A DNA stretch of 14,012 bases, from positions 1 through 14,012 of the forward strand of contig JAISKU010000011.1 of the NCBI GenBank assembly GCA_031261245.1, in the 5' to 3' direction. Every line of letters begins with the position of its first letter. The first letter of the stretch is position 1. Of this stretch, positions 13,979-14,012 are shown piece after piece. The notes below the pieces were generated by a model. That model was not told the DNA's origin and did not search any database. It saw only the letters and a list, made by a program, of their open reading frames with translations. The stretch comes from Oscillospiraceae bacterium (GTDB lineage Bacteria; Bacillota; Clostridia; Oscillospirales; Oscillospiraceae). The position numbers were made by a program, and so were the translations under genes.

Positions 13979-14012
13979 GCGACAATAACAGAGAAAACGA
14001 TAATCCCCGGCC
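13975..14012 (+). CDS. Start of the next gene, probable partner ABC half-transporter (partial)
   Basis: An ATG overlaps the preceding TGA (ATGA) and follows a strong AAAGGAGG ribosome site (13957-13964) at 10 bases. The first residues, MSDNNRENDNPR, are polar, as in the N-terminal extension of many second-subunit exporters. The window ends after 12 codons. Its identity as the partner with the competent ATPase site is inferred only from the degenerate first subunit and the overlap. Confidence 0.6.
   Translation, partial: MSDNNRENDNPR

Overview
The window reads as an ordinary chromosomal segment of a GC-rich bacterium, most likely a member of the Bacillota (Clostridia-like). The reasons are consensus sigma-70/sigma-A promoters (TTGACA/TATAAT), strong Shine-Dalgarno sites of the AGGAGG type before most genes, a split archaeal-type glutamate synthase, an ANTAR antiterminator next to a glutamine-synthetase-like gene, and a heterodimeric ABC exporter. 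The taxon is inferred from gene content, not from a marker gene.

From 11220 down to 1 the minus strand holds one tightly packed run of ten genes, probably a single operon from a consensus promoter at 11193-11220. In order of transcription they are: class II glutaminase domain of glutamate synthase (11131-10022), ferredoxin-fused FMN synthase domain (10018-8513), purA (8500-7226), a four-cluster ferredoxin (7221-6784), an FAD/NAD(P) oxidoreductase (6787-5525), the GXGXG domain of glutamate synthase (5525-4797), a short glutamine-synthetase-like protein (4781-3939), an ANTAR RNA-binding regulator (3954-3385), carA (3367-2291) and carB (2291 to beyond the left edge). Gaps are 3 to 17 bases, and several genes overlap (TAATG, ATGA, or 16 bases), which suggests translational coupling.

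The metabolic theme is handling of amide and amino nitrogen. Glutamate synthase and carbamoyl-phosphate synthetase both take the glutamine amide, and adenylosuccinate synthetase takes nitrogen from aspartate. The glutamate synthase is dispersed: its glutaminase, FMN and GXGXG parts are separate genes, and the flavoprotein plus ferredoxin stand in for GltD.

The most interesting element is the pair at 3385-4781. The glutamine-synthetase homologue is about 160 residues shorter than a normal type I enzyme. It has lost the conserved Glu positions of the SHHE...GQxE motif, the KP of ATFMPKP and the GSGMH motif. The following gene overlaps it by 16 bases and encodes an ANTAR protein whose receiver domain lacks the acidic pocket and the phospho-acceptor Asp. 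By analogy with AmiC-AmiR and NasS-NasT, I propose that the pseudo-enzyme is a nitrogen-metabolite sensor controlling the antiterminator. This is a hypothesis.

To the right, on the plus strand, lies a divergent tyrosine/dual-specificity phosphatase gene (11313-12071) that looks leaderless. A hairpin terminator follows (12107-12135). Next is a promoter (12161-12189) driving an ABC exporter half-transporter (12215-13978) with a degenerate ATPase site. Its probable partner starts at 13975 and runs off the right edge. No stretch longer than about 180 bases lacks a gene, and I saw no tRNA, rRNA, CRISPR array or mobile element.
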